From contig JACPZB010000086.1 of NCBI GenBank assembly GCA_016195725.1, positions 1 to 52,439 on the forward strand: a stretch of DNA of 52,439 nucleotides. The letters run 5' to 3'. Numbering within the stretch: the stretch's first letter is position 1; every line of letters begins with the position of its first letter. This stretch comes from Deltaproteobacteria bacterium (GTDB lineage: Bacteria; Desulfobacterota; GWC2-55-46; UBA9637). Shown piece by piece: positions 39,542-51,153 of the stretch. The position numbers were made by a program, and so were the translations under genes. The notes beneath the pieces were generated by a model, which worked only from the letters and a program-made list of their open reading frames with translations, was not told the DNA's origin and did not search any database.

Positions 39542-41869
39542 TTGGATAGGGTAAAATGCATAGCAATTCTTGGCGCAAACAGGGAAGGATTGAGCCTTTT
39601 GCCAATCCTTTTGCAGAATAAAACCCTCAAGATAGCGATACTTGCCGATCGTAATAAAAACGCCCTTCTTTTTAAACTTGACGAACTTGGTTATAAACTC
39701 GCCGACCAACTCAATATCCGTATAACCCAAAATTTAGAAGACATAAAGGGCATTGAAAATCTGGATATTATCATCAACGCATCTGAGGATAACAGCCTTC
39801 AGGGGTTCCTGCAACAGCCGGAATTTAAAAATGTTGAAAAACTGAGCCCTCTCAGTGCAAAGCTTATCTGGGGCATGAAGTATGAAAAGTTTAAGGTCAA
39901 AGGGGAGGGGGTAGATAGCCACGCGATACTTCTCTCATCTCTAAGGGAGGTTGTTGACGCCATACGGCTTACGAGCGACAGAAAAGAACTTCTGTCATTG
40001 CTTCTCAGGCTGGCTATAGAATCTACGAACGCAGAAAAGGGATCCCTCATGCTCCTTGATAAGAACGGCAAAAACCTCAAAGTGGAAATAGCAGAAGGGA
40101 TGGAAGAGGAGATTGTAAGGAAGATTAAAATGCCTATCGGGGTAGGCATAGCGGGCAAGGTTGCACAGGATGGCATACCCCTCCTCATATCAGGCAAGGC
40201 TTCAGAGGAAGAATTCAAGCAGGTAAGGGAAAGAAGTGATGTCAAGAGCGCTTTGTGTGTCCCTCTCATAATCAATGGAGCTGTGATTGGCGTCATCAAT
40301 GTGAACAACACTGAATCACCCCATGCATTTACACAGGATGACCTTTCATTTCTTACAAGGCTTGCCTCTCTGGCAAGCGAGGTTATCCTCCGTTCGAAAG
40401 AATATGAGGAGATGAAATGGGACGCTGTCAAGCTCAGCAACTGGAAGGAAATTGACAAGATTCTTGGGTTGGGTAAACCGCTTGAAAAGCGGTTAAGTGA
40501 GGTATGCGGCAGACTATCGCAGTTCATAGATGGTTTTGACTGTTCTATGTATGTATCTAATGATGATACACAGATGCTGCACTTGAAGGCATCAAGCTTG
40601 GCAGATATGAAGACCATCGGATCGTTTGCTATCCCCAAAGGCGTTGGAATAGATGGATGGGCTGCGAATACTGGCAAGGCGGTTCTCCTTGCAGATAAAG
40701 AACCAGAAATTAATGAACCACGGAAAGCATATCTTTCCCTTCCTATGATAGCCGAAGACATGGTGGTTGGTATCCTCAGCGGACAGGTGGTTTCTCAAAA
40801 AGGACTTTTACCGTATCAGGAGTCTTTTCTGAAAGAAATCGTAGTTACAATTGCTGAGACAATAAATGTTCACCAGAAACAGGAAAGGCAGTTTTTAAAA
40901 TCCAATAAAATGATTGCAGTGGATGAGACAGGGCTGGAGATTATGTCTATTCGAGACCCGGATAAGCTTCCGAACATCATTGCTACCGCAGCTGCAGCTA
41001 TTATTGGAGCAGACGGTTCAACGCTACGATTAAGACATAATGGAACAACAAAATTTCAGTTGCGTGCGGCCCGCGGCCTGGATGAAGAAAAGATAAGGAC
41101 AGCCTTTTTACCGGTGGAAAGGGATGTGCTGCAGGAGGTAATCAAGACCAGGAAGGCGGTTATAAAGGACTTTCCGAAGAAAAATCATCCGCTCGTGGTT
41201 TCACTTCTCTCGCATCCGCTCAAGGGGGACGGAAGGGTGACCGGCGTATTGACTCTGTTCAATAAGGTAGTAGTAGGGGCATTCTATCCGGAGTATTTTA
41301 ATAAGACCGATATGGAAATCCTTGAAAGGTTTATTGTGTATGTGGAGAGGGCGCTGCTGAACACGATGCTTCAGAAGGAAGAACAGATACGGACTCAGGA
41401 GATGCTGGACAATATTCTCATCGGAAAGGAGTTTTTAGAAAGACGGGCAGCTGAGGAAATCGGCAGGGCAAAGAGATTTGGCAAAAAATTTGTGGTTATG
41501 ATTATCCATATACCCACCCTTGCTGCATACAACGATGAGCAAGAGAAGGGGAAAAGGCTCATAATCAGGGTGCTTGACACGTTAAAGGAAAGGGTAAGAA
41601 ACTTCGATGTTGTTGCAAAATTGGATAATGAAAGGCTCGCAGCCCTCTTTTTGGAATCCGATGAAGGGGCTATACGAATAATAAGCAAGCTGTGCAGTGC
41701 TGTGGAGGAGGGGAAACTTTTTGACAAAAACCTCTTAAAGGATGAGCTCGGCATCAGGTATGGCTATGCAATATTTCCGGACGATGGGGCTACTTTTGAA
41801 GAGCTCATTAAAAAAGCCGGCCCCAGAGTGGAAGTGCGAGTCGCTGAGAGTGAAGATAGATGGATATAG
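39542..41869 (+). CDS. multi-GAF signalling protein with N-terminal Rossmann-like domain and degenerate GGDEF-like C-terminus
   Basis: IAILGANREGLSLLPILL...ILADRNKNALLF; GAF segments (KGSLMLLDKNGKNLKVEIAEG...GIAGKVAQDG); GGDEF-like FGKKFVVMIIHI...VVAKLDNERLAALFLES lacking GG(D/E)EF. Confidence 0.75.
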   Translation: MDRVKCIAILGANREGLSLLPILLQNKTLKIAILADRNKNALLFKLDELGYKLADQLNIRITQNLEDIKGIENLDIIINASEDNSLQGFLQQPEFKNVEKLSPLSAKLIWGMKYEKFKVKGEGVDSHAILLSSLREVVDAIRLTSDRKELLSLLLRLAIESTNAEKGSLMLLDKNGKNLKVEIAEGMEEEIVRKIKMPIGVGIAGKVAQDGIPLLISGKASEEEFKQVRERSDVKSALCVPLIINGAVIGVINVNNTESPHAFTQDDLSFLTRLASLASEVILRSKEYEEMKWDAVKLSNWKEIDKILGLGKPLEKRLSEVCGRLSQFIDGFDCSMYVSNDDTQMLHLKASSLADMKTIGSFAIPKGVGIDGWAANTGKAVLLADKEPEINEPRKAYLSLPMIAEDMVVGILSGQVVSQKGLLPYQESFLKEIVVTIAETINVHQKQERQFLKSNKMIAVDETGLEIMSIRDPDKLPNIIATAAAAIIGADGSTLRLRHNGTTKFQLRAARGLDEEKIRTAFLPVERDVLQEVIKTRKAVIKDFPKKNHPLVVSLLSHPLKGDGRVTGVLTLFNKVVVGAFYPEYFNKTDMEILERFIVYVERALLNTMLQKEEQIRTQEMLDNILIGKEFLERRAAEEIGRAKRFGKKFVVMIIHIPTLAAYNDEQEKGKRLIIRVLDTLKERVRNFDVVAKLDNERLAALFLESDEGAIRIISKLCSAVEEGKLFDKNLLKDELGIRYGYAIFPDDGATFEELIKKAGPRVEVRVAESEDRWI

Positions 41870-41872
41870 GTT

Positions 41873-42121
41873 ATGGTGAAAGTCAAGTTTTTTGCGATGC
41901 TTAAAATAAAGGCCGGCAGGGAAGAGGCGAATTTGGCCGCGCCTGGAAGTATTTCTTTAGAAAAATTTAAGGACATATTAAAGAAAGACTTCCCTGGTAT
42001 AGCTGAGTTTATTGATAGAAAGAGCGTTATGATTTCTGTTAATCAGGAATTTGCCACAAAGGATACCATGATAAAGGACGGCGACGAGGTGGCTTTACTA
42101 CCGCCATTTTCAGGAGGATAA
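41873..42121 (+). CDS. moaD: molybdopterin synthase sulfur carrier subunit (MoaD/ThiS)
   Basis: VKVKFFAMLKIKAGREE...DGDEVALLPPFSGG; C-terminal GG. Confidence 0.92.
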   Translation: MVKVKFFAMLKIKAGREEANLAAPGSISLEKFKDILKKDFPGIAEFIDRKSVMISVNQEFATKDTMIKDGDEVALLPPFSGG

Positions 42122-42233
42122 TACGGTTGCGGTATGCAAGAGACAGAAGACTGAGGGCTAAGGTCGTGATTCGTGAGGTCGATGTCAAGGATTGTTTACA
42201 ACTTGCGCCTCGCAATTTGGAGATAGAGATTTG

Positions 42234-42647
42234 GTCAGGATACAAAAACAGGATTTTTCTGTAACAGAAGAAATAGAGCGGGTCAAGCGCGCCTCAAAAA
42301 GCATAGGCGGTGTTGTTGCGTTTCTGGGTACAGCAAGAGACATATCCAAAGGCGAGGAAATTGTGAAACTCGACTTTGAACATTATCCTGGCATGGCAGA
42401 GAAAAAACTGCAGGAGATCAGGGAAAGGGCTCTGACAAACTTCAATATCATTGAAATGGGAATCGTGCATAGAATAGGTAAAATAGATAGCGGAGATAAT
42501 ATTGTGCTTATTGTTACAGCGGCCCAGCACAGGAACGATGCATTTATGGCGTGCGAGTGGGCGATAGCAGAACTTAAAAGGATTGCACCAATCTGGAAAA
42601 AAGAGACAACGAGAAAAGGAGAAGTATGGGTGGAGGAACATCCGTAA
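42234..42647 (+). CDS. moaE: molybdopterin synthase catalytic subunit
   Basis: GGVVAFLGTARDISKGEEIVKLDFEHYPGMAEKKL, HRIGKIDSGDNIVLI, WKKETTRKGEVWVEE; exact start uncertain (ORF track 42192). Confidence 0.92.
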   Translation, partial: VRIQKQDFSVTEEIERVKRASKSIGGVVAFLGTARDISKGEEIVKLDFEHYPGMAEKKLQEIRERALTNFNIIEMGIVHRIGKIDSGDNIVLIVTAAQHRNDAFMACEWAIAELKRIAPIWKKETTRKGEVWVEEHP

Positions 42648-42653
42648 AAATCA

Positions 42654-42708
42654 GGATGTAGGAGGAGGGAGGCAGAGGGTGGGAAAGCCACCTCCCGCAT
42701 CTCATCTT
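42654..42708. repeat. probable paired heptad arrays, moaE-mogA junction
   Basis: ggatgta-ggaggag-ggaggca-gagggtg and ccacctc-ccgcatc-tcatctt immediately before the mogA ATG. Confidence 0.55.
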
Positions 42709-42710
42709 TT

Positions 42711-43202
42711 ATGATTACCGTCGGCATACTTACAATGAGCGATAAAGGCTCTCGGGGAGAGAGGGAAGATTTAAGCGGTAAAGAGATAGAACGGATGATA
42801 AAAGACCTTCCTGCTGAGGTCAAGGCCTATGAGATCATTCCGGATGAAGCAGATATTATAAAAGCCAAACTTAAAGAATTTACGGATCAGAAAAGATTAG
42901 ATGTAATATTAACCACAGGCGGCACAGGCGTCAGCCCCAGGGATGTTACGCCTGATGCAACAAGAGAGGTCATAGAAAAAGAACTTCCGGGCATGACTGA
43001 GGCAATGAGGGCAGAAAGTATGAAGAAAACGCCGAATGCCATGATTTCCAGGGCGGTCTGCGGAATTCGCAAGCAAAGCCTCATCATCAACCTACCGGGA
43101 AGTCCAAAGGCAGCGAGAGAAAATCTGGCAGTGGTCTTGCCTGCCATAAGCCATGCTGTGGAAAAGATAAAGGGGGGTCAGGAGGAATGTGGAAAGGCAT
43201 GA
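42711..43202 (+). CDS. mogA: molybdenum cofactor biosynthesis protein MogA/MoaB family
   Basis: VGILTMSDKGSRGEREDLSG, ILTTGGTGVSPRDVTPDATREV, NLPGSPKAAREN. Confidence 0.92.
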   Translation: MITVGILTMSDKGSRGEREDLSGKEIERMIKDLPAEVKAYEIIPDEADIIKAKLKEFTDQKRLDVILTTGGTGVSPRDVTPDATREVIEKELPGMTEAMRAESMKKTPNAMISRAVCGIRKQSLIINLPGSPKAARENLAVVLPAISHAVEKIKGGQEECGKA

Positions 43203-43209
43203 TAATGAA

Positions 43210-44655
43210 TTATGCTTTACCCAATTTTGCTTTCGCTTTTGGAACAGCCGATGACTGCGGAAAGGCTTCTAAAAAATGGCTGTAAAAACCCTTGGCTGCT
43301 TCGTTCAAACCCATTTCTTCAAGAACCATAGCACACTGAAACATTGACCGTTCCCTGATTTCTGGGGGTGTATTCGCAGAATTTGCCAGAATCTCCAGGC
43401 AGCGGGACGCCATGTCAAGGTCTTTACTTTTATAAAATATCCCTGCCAATCTATATTGAAGCATAGGTTCTACACCTTTTAGGTATTTACTGTAATATTC
43501 TCTATAAAGAGCGGCAGCCTCCTGCGGTTTTGATGCTGCCACTATTTGAATAGCCTTTTGGTAGAAATCCCTTCCTTCATCCGTAAGGGTAAATTTTGAT
43601 TTTATCCGCGCCAGATGAAGAAGGGCTTCGCTATTGTTTGGATTTTTCTCCAATGCAATTCGTAAAGAATGCTCTGCCTCACCGAGGCCGATGCCTTCAT
43701 TGGATGCGTTTATACCAATCTCCAGATGCCTTTCTTCTATTGCACCCTTTCCCAGTCCCATGAAACCTGCCAACGTCATTCCCCCGACCATTCCTCCGAT
43801 ATGCGCCCAGTGGCCGATATTGGAAAAATTCTCTCCGCTTATCTGGCCGATGCCGCCGCTTAAATCAAGAAGGAAAAAAAGCCCCATAATCACCAGAGAA
43901 TTTAATCTAACCTTGAGGCTTACAGGAAGAATAAGTGAAAAGATGCCGAGGATGGGCAAAGGGAAGACCATGCTCTTAAAATAACAGCGTACCGCAAAGA
44001 TACCCATGATGCCTGCTATTGCGCCGGATGCGCCCAGAGCATGTCCTACTTCGCCCATGAATATATAATGAATGGTGATATAGGCTAATCCTGCCAAGAG
44101 CCCTGTAATGAAATAAAGAAGTAAAAATTTCTGCCAGCCTATTCTTCTTTCTACCACGGTTCCGACAACCCATAAAAATATCATGTTGCCCCACAGGTGG
44201 AAATCGCTTCCGTGCAAAAATATGGCTGTGAATGCGCTTATCGGAGTATTCCACAGGACGGGTTTCTCCGGGATAAACATAAAATTATTGAATAGAAACT
44301 CTGTGTCTATAAGTGGATTAAGTTCTATGCCGTAGAATATTACAATGTTAACAAGAATGATGCTGTAAGTAGCCCACGCGATCCCTTCCTTTTTTCTCTC
44401 GCCTTCAGCATACATGAATGGCATGAAAGTGATATGCTGTTTTAAAAGGTCTGTGGCGCTTTCGCCGCTTGAAGCAGCCTTGAGCCTGATGTAGAGGAGA
44501 AAGAATACGGGAAAGAGCAAAATAAAAAGGCCAATGAAGCCACTTAAGAATTCTCTTAACCATATAATAAGAAATATAGTAAGGGATGCCTTGACAATAA
44601 AGGCCTGTTCTTCATGCCTCTTAAAATAATTTGAGATGCTTTCAAAGCCGCTCAC
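43210..44655 (-). CDS. rhomboid family intramembrane serine protease with TPR C-terminus
   Basis: HLWGNMIFLWVVG, GHALGASGAIAGIMG (GxSG), WAHIGGMVGGM; GTG 44655 with AAGGAG RBS preferred over 44748. Confidence 0.9.
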   Translation of the reverse strand: MSGFESISNYFKRHEEQAFIVKASLTIFLIIWLREFLSGFIGLFILLFPVFFLLYIRLKAASSGESATDLLKQHITFMPFMYAEGERKKEGIAWATYSIILVNIVIFYGIELNPLIDTEFLFNNFMFIPEKPVLWNTPISAFTAIFLHGSDFHLWGNMIFLWVVGTVVERRIGWQKFLLLYFITGLLAGLAYITIHYIFMGEVGHALGASGAIAGIMGIFAVRCYFKSMVFPLPILGIFSLILPVSLKVRLNSLVIMGLFFLLDLSGGIGQISGENFSNIGHWAHIGGMVGGMTLAGFMGLGKGAIEERHLEIGINASNEGIGLGEAEHSLRIALEKNPNNSEALLHLARIKSKFTLTDEGRDFYQKAIQIVAASKPQEAAALYREYYSKYLKGVEPMLQYRLAGIFYKSKDLDMASRCLEILANSANTPPEIRERSMFQCAMVLEEMGLNEAAKGFYSHFLEAFPQSSAVPKAKAKLGKA

Positions 44656-44668
44656 GAAAGCTCCTTCT

Positions 44669-45154
44669 TTAAAGGCGAAGTTTTTGAAAATGAGGATAGA
44701 GCTTATCGTATGTGGACTGAAGGTGTTCTGGTAAGACTCGGACTTCACCTATGACAGGCATGAAGTTTGTATCGCCGTTCCACCTCGGAACTATATGAAA
44801 ATGGATATGCTCCTCTATTCCAGCCCCTGCGTCTTTACCCAGATTCATCCCTATATTGAAACCGCCGGGGCTCATTTCTTGTTTTAGGATTGCTGCAGAC
44901 CCTTTTATCAGATAAAAGAGTTCTAATATCTCTTCTGATTTCATGTCTTCTAATTGGCTGGTATGTTTCCATGGATATATAAGAAGATGACCGTTGTTGT
45001 AAGGGAATTTATTCATCATTACTGCGGCGAAACTCCCTCTGTAAAGAATTAATTCTTTTTTGTCATTCTTGCTGTATTCTTTACAAAATATGCATTTACC
45101 GGTTTTCTGCCCGAGTATATATTCTGCCCGCCACGGCGCCCAAATCTGCTTCAT
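44669..45154 (-). CDS. HIT family hydrolase
   Basis: APWRAEYI, CIFC, MMNKFPYNNGHLLIYPWKHTSQLED, EEHIHFHIVPRW. Confidence 0.93.
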   Translation of the reverse strand: MKQIWAPWRAEYILGQKTGKCIFCKEYSKNDKKELILYRGSFAAVMMNKFPYNNGHLLIYPWKHTSQLEDMKSEEILELFYLIKGSAAILKQEMSPGGFNIGMNLGKDAGAGIEEHIHFHIVPRWNGDTNFMPVIGEVRVLPEHLQSTYDKLYPHFQKLRL

Positions 45155-45160
45155 AACGAT

Positions 45161-45445
45161 TTAGCTGTTTACTCTTTCTTTCAATTCCTTGCCTACCTTG
45201 AAGAATGGAGTCTTTTTTGTCGGTATCTCAATACCTTCACCGGTTTTGGGATTTCTGCCCTTTCTTGCCTTATGCTCTTTAACTTTAAAGCTTCCAAATC
45301 CTCTTACCTCTATCTTTCCCCCTTTGACAAGGGTGTAAGTCATATTGTCGAAGATTGCATCCACAATTATCTCTACATCTCTCTTGGTGAAATTTTTGAC
45401 CTTTTCAGAAACCTTTTCAACGAGACCGCTTTTTGTCATTTCCAA
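45161..45445 (-). CDS. integration host factor / HU family DNA-binding protein
   Basis: MEMTKSGLVEKVSEKV..GKIEVRGFGSFKVKEHKARKGRNPKTGEGIEIPTKKTPFFKVGKELKERV. Confidence 0.93.
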   Translation of the reverse strand: MEMTKSGLVEKVSEKVKNFTKRDVEIIVDAIFDNMTYTLVKGGKIEVRGFGSFKVKEHKARKGRNPKTGEGIEIPTKKTPFFKVGKELKERVNS

Positions 45446-45470
45446 TACCTCCTGACCTTACCGATTAAAT

Positions 45471-46379
45471 TCATTTGCTGTTTATACCATAGGGGGGAAG
45501 ATACATCAAGCCATAACCGCCTTTTAATCTCTTCAGTATCTGGTTTGCTGCATCCCCAAAAATGAAATCCCACAGCCTAACCCCTTTTTTTTCCGGATAT
45601 ATCACTACAGGCTTTCCTTTTATCTTCGCCATAGATGCCGCAGTATCAATAGCGTCCTGGAAGTTCCCCAGTTCATCAACTAAGCCAATGTTTTTGGCTT
45701 GTGCACCAGAAAATATCCGGCCGTCAGCAAATTTCTTTACCACATCAATTTTTAGTTTCCGGTTTTCAGCCACAATACTAACAAATTGTTTATGGACATC
45801 ATCTATAACGCCGTGTATAAGTCTTTTTTCATCCTCCTTCATGCCCCTTAAAGGGGAGCCGATGTCTTTATATTTTCCGCTCTTTATTACATAGCCCTTA
45901 AAGCCTATTTTTTGGAGAAGTTCTTCGGCATTGGCAAATTCCATAATAACACCGATGCTTCCTGTAATAGTTCCGGGATTAGCAACAATTTTATTAGCCG
46001 CTGCCGCAATATAGTAACCACCAGAAGCCGCTACAGAACCCATGGAGGCAACCACCTTCTTTTTAGCGCTTATCTTTTTTAACTCTCTGTAGACTTCCTG
46101 AGAGGGGCCTACACCGCCGCCAGGAGAATCTATCCTCACAACTATTGCCTTTATATCATCCCTTTCTCCATATTGCTTAATCTGTTTATTAATTGAATTT
46201 GATTCGGTGATTATCCCTTCAATTTCTACTACAGCTACCTTATCGCCAAATGGCAGACCATCGCCGCCAAGGAAAGCAGCAAAAAAGAGGAAGAGGGCAA
46301 AGAAAAATAAAAAGAATACAATTGCAATGCCTGCTGCTATTTTTATATGTTTTTTGGCCATACCGTTAATTCTTACCAA
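45471..46379 (-). CDS. sppA: signal peptide peptidase SppA
   Basis: VVRIDSPGGGVGPSQEVYREL, KKVVASMGSVAASGGYYIAAAANKIVANPGTITGSIGVIME. Confidence 0.93.
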   Translation of the reverse strand: MVRINGMAKKHIKIAAGIAIVFFLFFFALFLFFAAFLGGDGLPFGDKVAVVEIEGIITESNSINKQIKQYGERDDIKAIVVRIDSPGGGVGPSQEVYRELKKISAKKKVVASMGSVAASGGYYIAAAANKIVANPGTITGSIGVIMEFANAEELLQKIGFKGYVIKSGKYKDIGSPLRGMKEDEKRLIHGVIDDVHKQFVSIVAENRKLKIDVVKKFADGRIFSGAQAKNIGLVDELGNFQDAIDTAASMAKIKGKPVVIYPEKKGVRLWDFIFGDAANQILKRLKGGYGLMYLPPYGINSK

Positions 46380-46427
46380 GATTAGCTGCAGATAGGATTT
46401 GTATGCTTAAAAATATAGGCCTTCTTA

Positions 46428-48053
46428 CTAAGTGGCTGTCTTTTCTCCGACGACTGCCAATCCTCTGAGGCCGAGACCAATCTTTTTTTCCTGAGGGTCG
46501 ACATTCAAAACCTCTGCCTCTACCATGTCGCCTATTGCTATATTGAGTCCCTTTTTCTTCCCTCTGTTTAATTCTGATATATGTATAAGACCGTCTACAC
46601 CATCCTCCAACTCTACGAATACCCCAAAATTTGCTATATTTGTCACTTTGCCGCTGATAGACATGCCCGCATGATACCTTTCTTCTATTCCCTGCCAAGG
46701 ATTTTTTTGAAGCCCTTTTGTGCTGAGGGCAAACCTTTGCTTGTCTTTATCTATACTTAAAACCTCTGCCTCTATTTCCTGCCCTTTTTGGAAAAGTTCT
46801 GTTGGATGTTTTATCTTCTTCCACGACATGTCGGATATATGCACCAATCCATCTATGCCATCTTCTACCTCAATAAAGATGCCAAAATCAGTAATGTTCT
46901 TTACTGTGCCTTTGATTCTCGCTCCTTTTGGGTATTTCATTTCAATTGCATCCCAAAGGTTTGGCTCAAGCTGTTTGAGGCTTAAAGATATCTTCTTGTT
47001 CGCAGAGTCTATCTCTAATACCTTCACTTCTACGGTATCCTCAAGTTTAAGTTTTTGGGATGCATCTTTTATCTTGGTCCAGCAGAGCTCAGACAAATGT
47101 ACCAATCCTTCCATTCCTTCTTCAAGTTCCATAAAGGCGCCGTAATCTACAATCTTCACAACCTTTCCTTTTACCTTTGAGCCAACGGGGTATCTTTCTT
47201 CAGCTTTATCCCAAGGATTAGGCCTCATCTGTTTTAAACCAAGAGATATCTTGTTCTCTGCTTTATTAAATTTTAGAATCTTAACAGATATTGTATCCCC
47301 AACCTTAAAGATATCTGATGGATTTTTAATCTTCCCCCACGAAATATCAGAAACATGCAATAAGCCGTCTATGCCGCCCAAGTCAACAAAAACGCCATAG
47401 TTGGTAATATTCTTTACAATACCATCAACAATCTTACCCTCCTCCAGTGCCTGGATAGTATTCTTTTTGATTTGCTCCCTTTCCTCTTCTAAAACTGCCC
47501 TTCTTGATACTACAATATTAGGTTTGCGTCTGTCATACTGCAGCACCTTGAATGTAAAAAGATTGTTAATAAACTTGTCAGGATTAGTTACAGGTCTGGT
47601 GTCTACCTGAGAACCTGGAAGGAAGGCAGTGATACCGTTCAAATCAACACTAAAGCCGCCTTTTATCTTTTGAAGTATCCTCCCTTCTAAAGTCTTCCCT
47701 GTATTATACGCCTCTTCTACCTCTTTCCACATCCTTCGCTGTTTAGCCTTTGCTGCCGAGAGGATTACATACCCCCTATCATCATCGCTGTTTTCCAGTA
47801 TTGCCTCTATCTCATCTCCAACATTTATTGTAAGATTTCCTTTCGGGTCAAGAAATTCTTTAAGCGGTATCTGCCCTTCTGATTTATATTCCATGTCAAC
47901 TACAACTACATCTTTGGTAATACCGATAACCTTCCCCTTGATAAGCTCCCCTTCTTTAAGTTCTTTAACCATTCTTTCAAAAAACATCTTTTCAGTGACA
48001 TCAATATCTGTTGATGTTTCTGTGTTAATCTTATTTGTTGGGTTATTGGTCAT
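46428..48053 (-). CDS. rpsA: 30S ribosomal protein S1
   Basis: Multiple S1 domains (GIVKNITNYGVFVDLGGIDGLLHVSDISWGKIKNP...). Confidence 0.95.
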   Translation of the reverse strand: MTNNPTNKINTETSTDIDVTEKMFFERMVKELKEGELIKGKVIGITKDVVVVDMEYKSEGQIPLKEFLDPKGNLTINVGDEIEAILENSDDDRGYVILSAAKAKQRRMWKEVEEAYNTGKTLEGRILQKIKGGFSVDLNGITAFLPGSQVDTRPVTNPDKFINNLFTFKVLQYDRRKPNIVVSRRAVLEEEREQIKKNTIQALEEGKIVDGIVKNITNYGVFVDLGGIDGLLHVSDISWGKIKNPSDIFKVGDTISVKILKFNKAENKISLGLKQMRPNPWDKAEERYPVGSKVKGKVVKIVDYGAFMELEEGMEGLVHLSELCWTKIKDASQKLKLEDTVEVKVLEIDSANKKISLSLKQLEPNLWDAIEMKYPKGARIKGTVKNITDFGIFIEVEDGIDGLVHISDMSWKKIKHPTELFQKGQEIEAEVLSIDKDKQRFALSTKGLQKNPWQGIEERYHAGMSISGKVTNIANFGVFVELEDGVDGLIHISELNRGKKKGLNIAIGDMVEAEVLNVDPQEKKIGLGLRGLAVVGEKTAT

Positions 48054-48152
48054 TAAATTACTTGCCCCTCTTACTCATTCTTGGTTTTTTGAATATACCA
48101 CAAGTGAAAGCATAGTTCAATCAAATGAATGAGTCCCTTGTTGAAGGGAATG

Positions 48153-48230
48153 TCGCCTTGCCCCCTGATGGCCATCAAGGGGCAAGGCGAGCTATGCAAA
48201 CCCCCACACTAAAATCTTTGGTGTGGGGGT
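48153..48230. repeat. large palindrome plus CCCCCACAC/GTGTGGGGG hairpin upstream of rpsA
   Basis: tcgccttgccccctgatggccatcaaggggcaaggcga (48153..48190) and acccccacac...gtgtgggggt (48200..48230). Confidence 0.8.
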
Positions 48231-48383
48231 AAATAATAAATTCCTTGCCGAGTCATACCAAGCGCGACCGAGGAAAACCCCGCCATAAATGACAGGGTTC
48301 TTCAATTCTAAAAATGAAACCAGAGGAATTTTGAGTTTCATATCTTCGTGGCCAATTTTCCCGTTTAAACCCGTTTCAATAAG

Positions 48384-48413
48384 AAAGGGATTAGCCGATT
48401 CGGCTAATCCCTT
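48384..48413 (-). terminator. intrinsic terminator-like hairpin downstream of tRNA-Glu
   Basis: aaagggattagccga/ttcggctaatcccttt inverted repeat followed on the minus strand by tttctt. Confidence 0.65.
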
Positions 48414-48423
48414 TAATTTTTCT

Positions 48424-48499
48424 TGGCGTCCCCACCGGGATTCGAACCCGGGTTACCGCCGTGAAAGGGCGATGTCCTTGGCCTCTAGACGATGGGGAC
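48424..48499 (-). tRNA. tRNA-Glu (TTC), CCA encoded
   Basis: GTCCCCATCGTCTAGAGGCCAAGGACATCGCCCTTTCACGGCGGTAACCCGGGTTCGAATCCCGGTGGGGACGCCA, cloverleaf arms, anticodon TTC. Confidence 0.96.
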
Positions 48500-48503
48500 T
48501 TGT

Positions 48504-48596
48504 AAAATTGAAAATTGCAAAATAAAAAATGCAAAATTATTAGAAACGGTTTTAGAAATTTTACAATTTACAATCTTCAATCTGCATTTTTCAATT
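48504..48596. repeat. paired heptad arrays between tRNA-Glu and tRNA-Lys
   Basis: aaaattg-aaaattg-caaaata-aaaaatg-caaaatt and tacaatt-tacaatc-ttcaatc-tgcattt-ttcaatt. Confidence 0.88.
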
Positions 48597-48605
48597 TTAT
48601 TATAC

Positions 48606-48681
48606 TGGTGAGCCGCCCGGGATTCGAACCCGGGGCCCACGCCTTAAAAGGGCGTTGCTCTACCATCTGAGCTAGCGGCTC
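48606..48681 (-). tRNA. tRNA-Lys (TTT), CCA encoded
   Basis: GAGCCGCTAGCTCAGATGGTAGAGCAACGCCCTTTTAAGGCGTGGGCCCCGGGTTCGAATCCCGGGCGGCTCACCA, anticodon loop CTTTTAA. Confidence 0.96.
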
Positions 48682-48690
48682 GTTCTTTAT

Positions 48691-48767
48691 AAGGGGCATG
48701 GGTCATGGGTCAAGAAAAACAAAATGATTTTTATCCTTTCCTTGCCCCTTGCTGCTTGCCCCTTGTT
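48691..48767. repeat. paired heptad arrays between tRNA-Lys and purA
   Basis: ggggcatgggtcatgggtcaag ... ccttgccccttgctgcttgccccttg; shares 23 nt exactly (catgggtcatgggtcaagaaaaa) with the tgt insert. Confidence 0.88.
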
Positions 48768-51151
<2,384 letters not shown>

Positions 51152-51153
51152 CT

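Noticed and set aside
39799-40761. 320-aa minus-strand ORF
   Set aside because: Antisense to the multi-GAF gene; Ser-rich, biased composition typical of a shadow ORF.
48289-48525. Plus-strand ORF (78 aa, ...RPHRDSNPGYRRERAMSLASRRWGLVKLKIAK)
   Set aside because: Antisense translation of tRNA-Glu, a well-known spurious ORF type.
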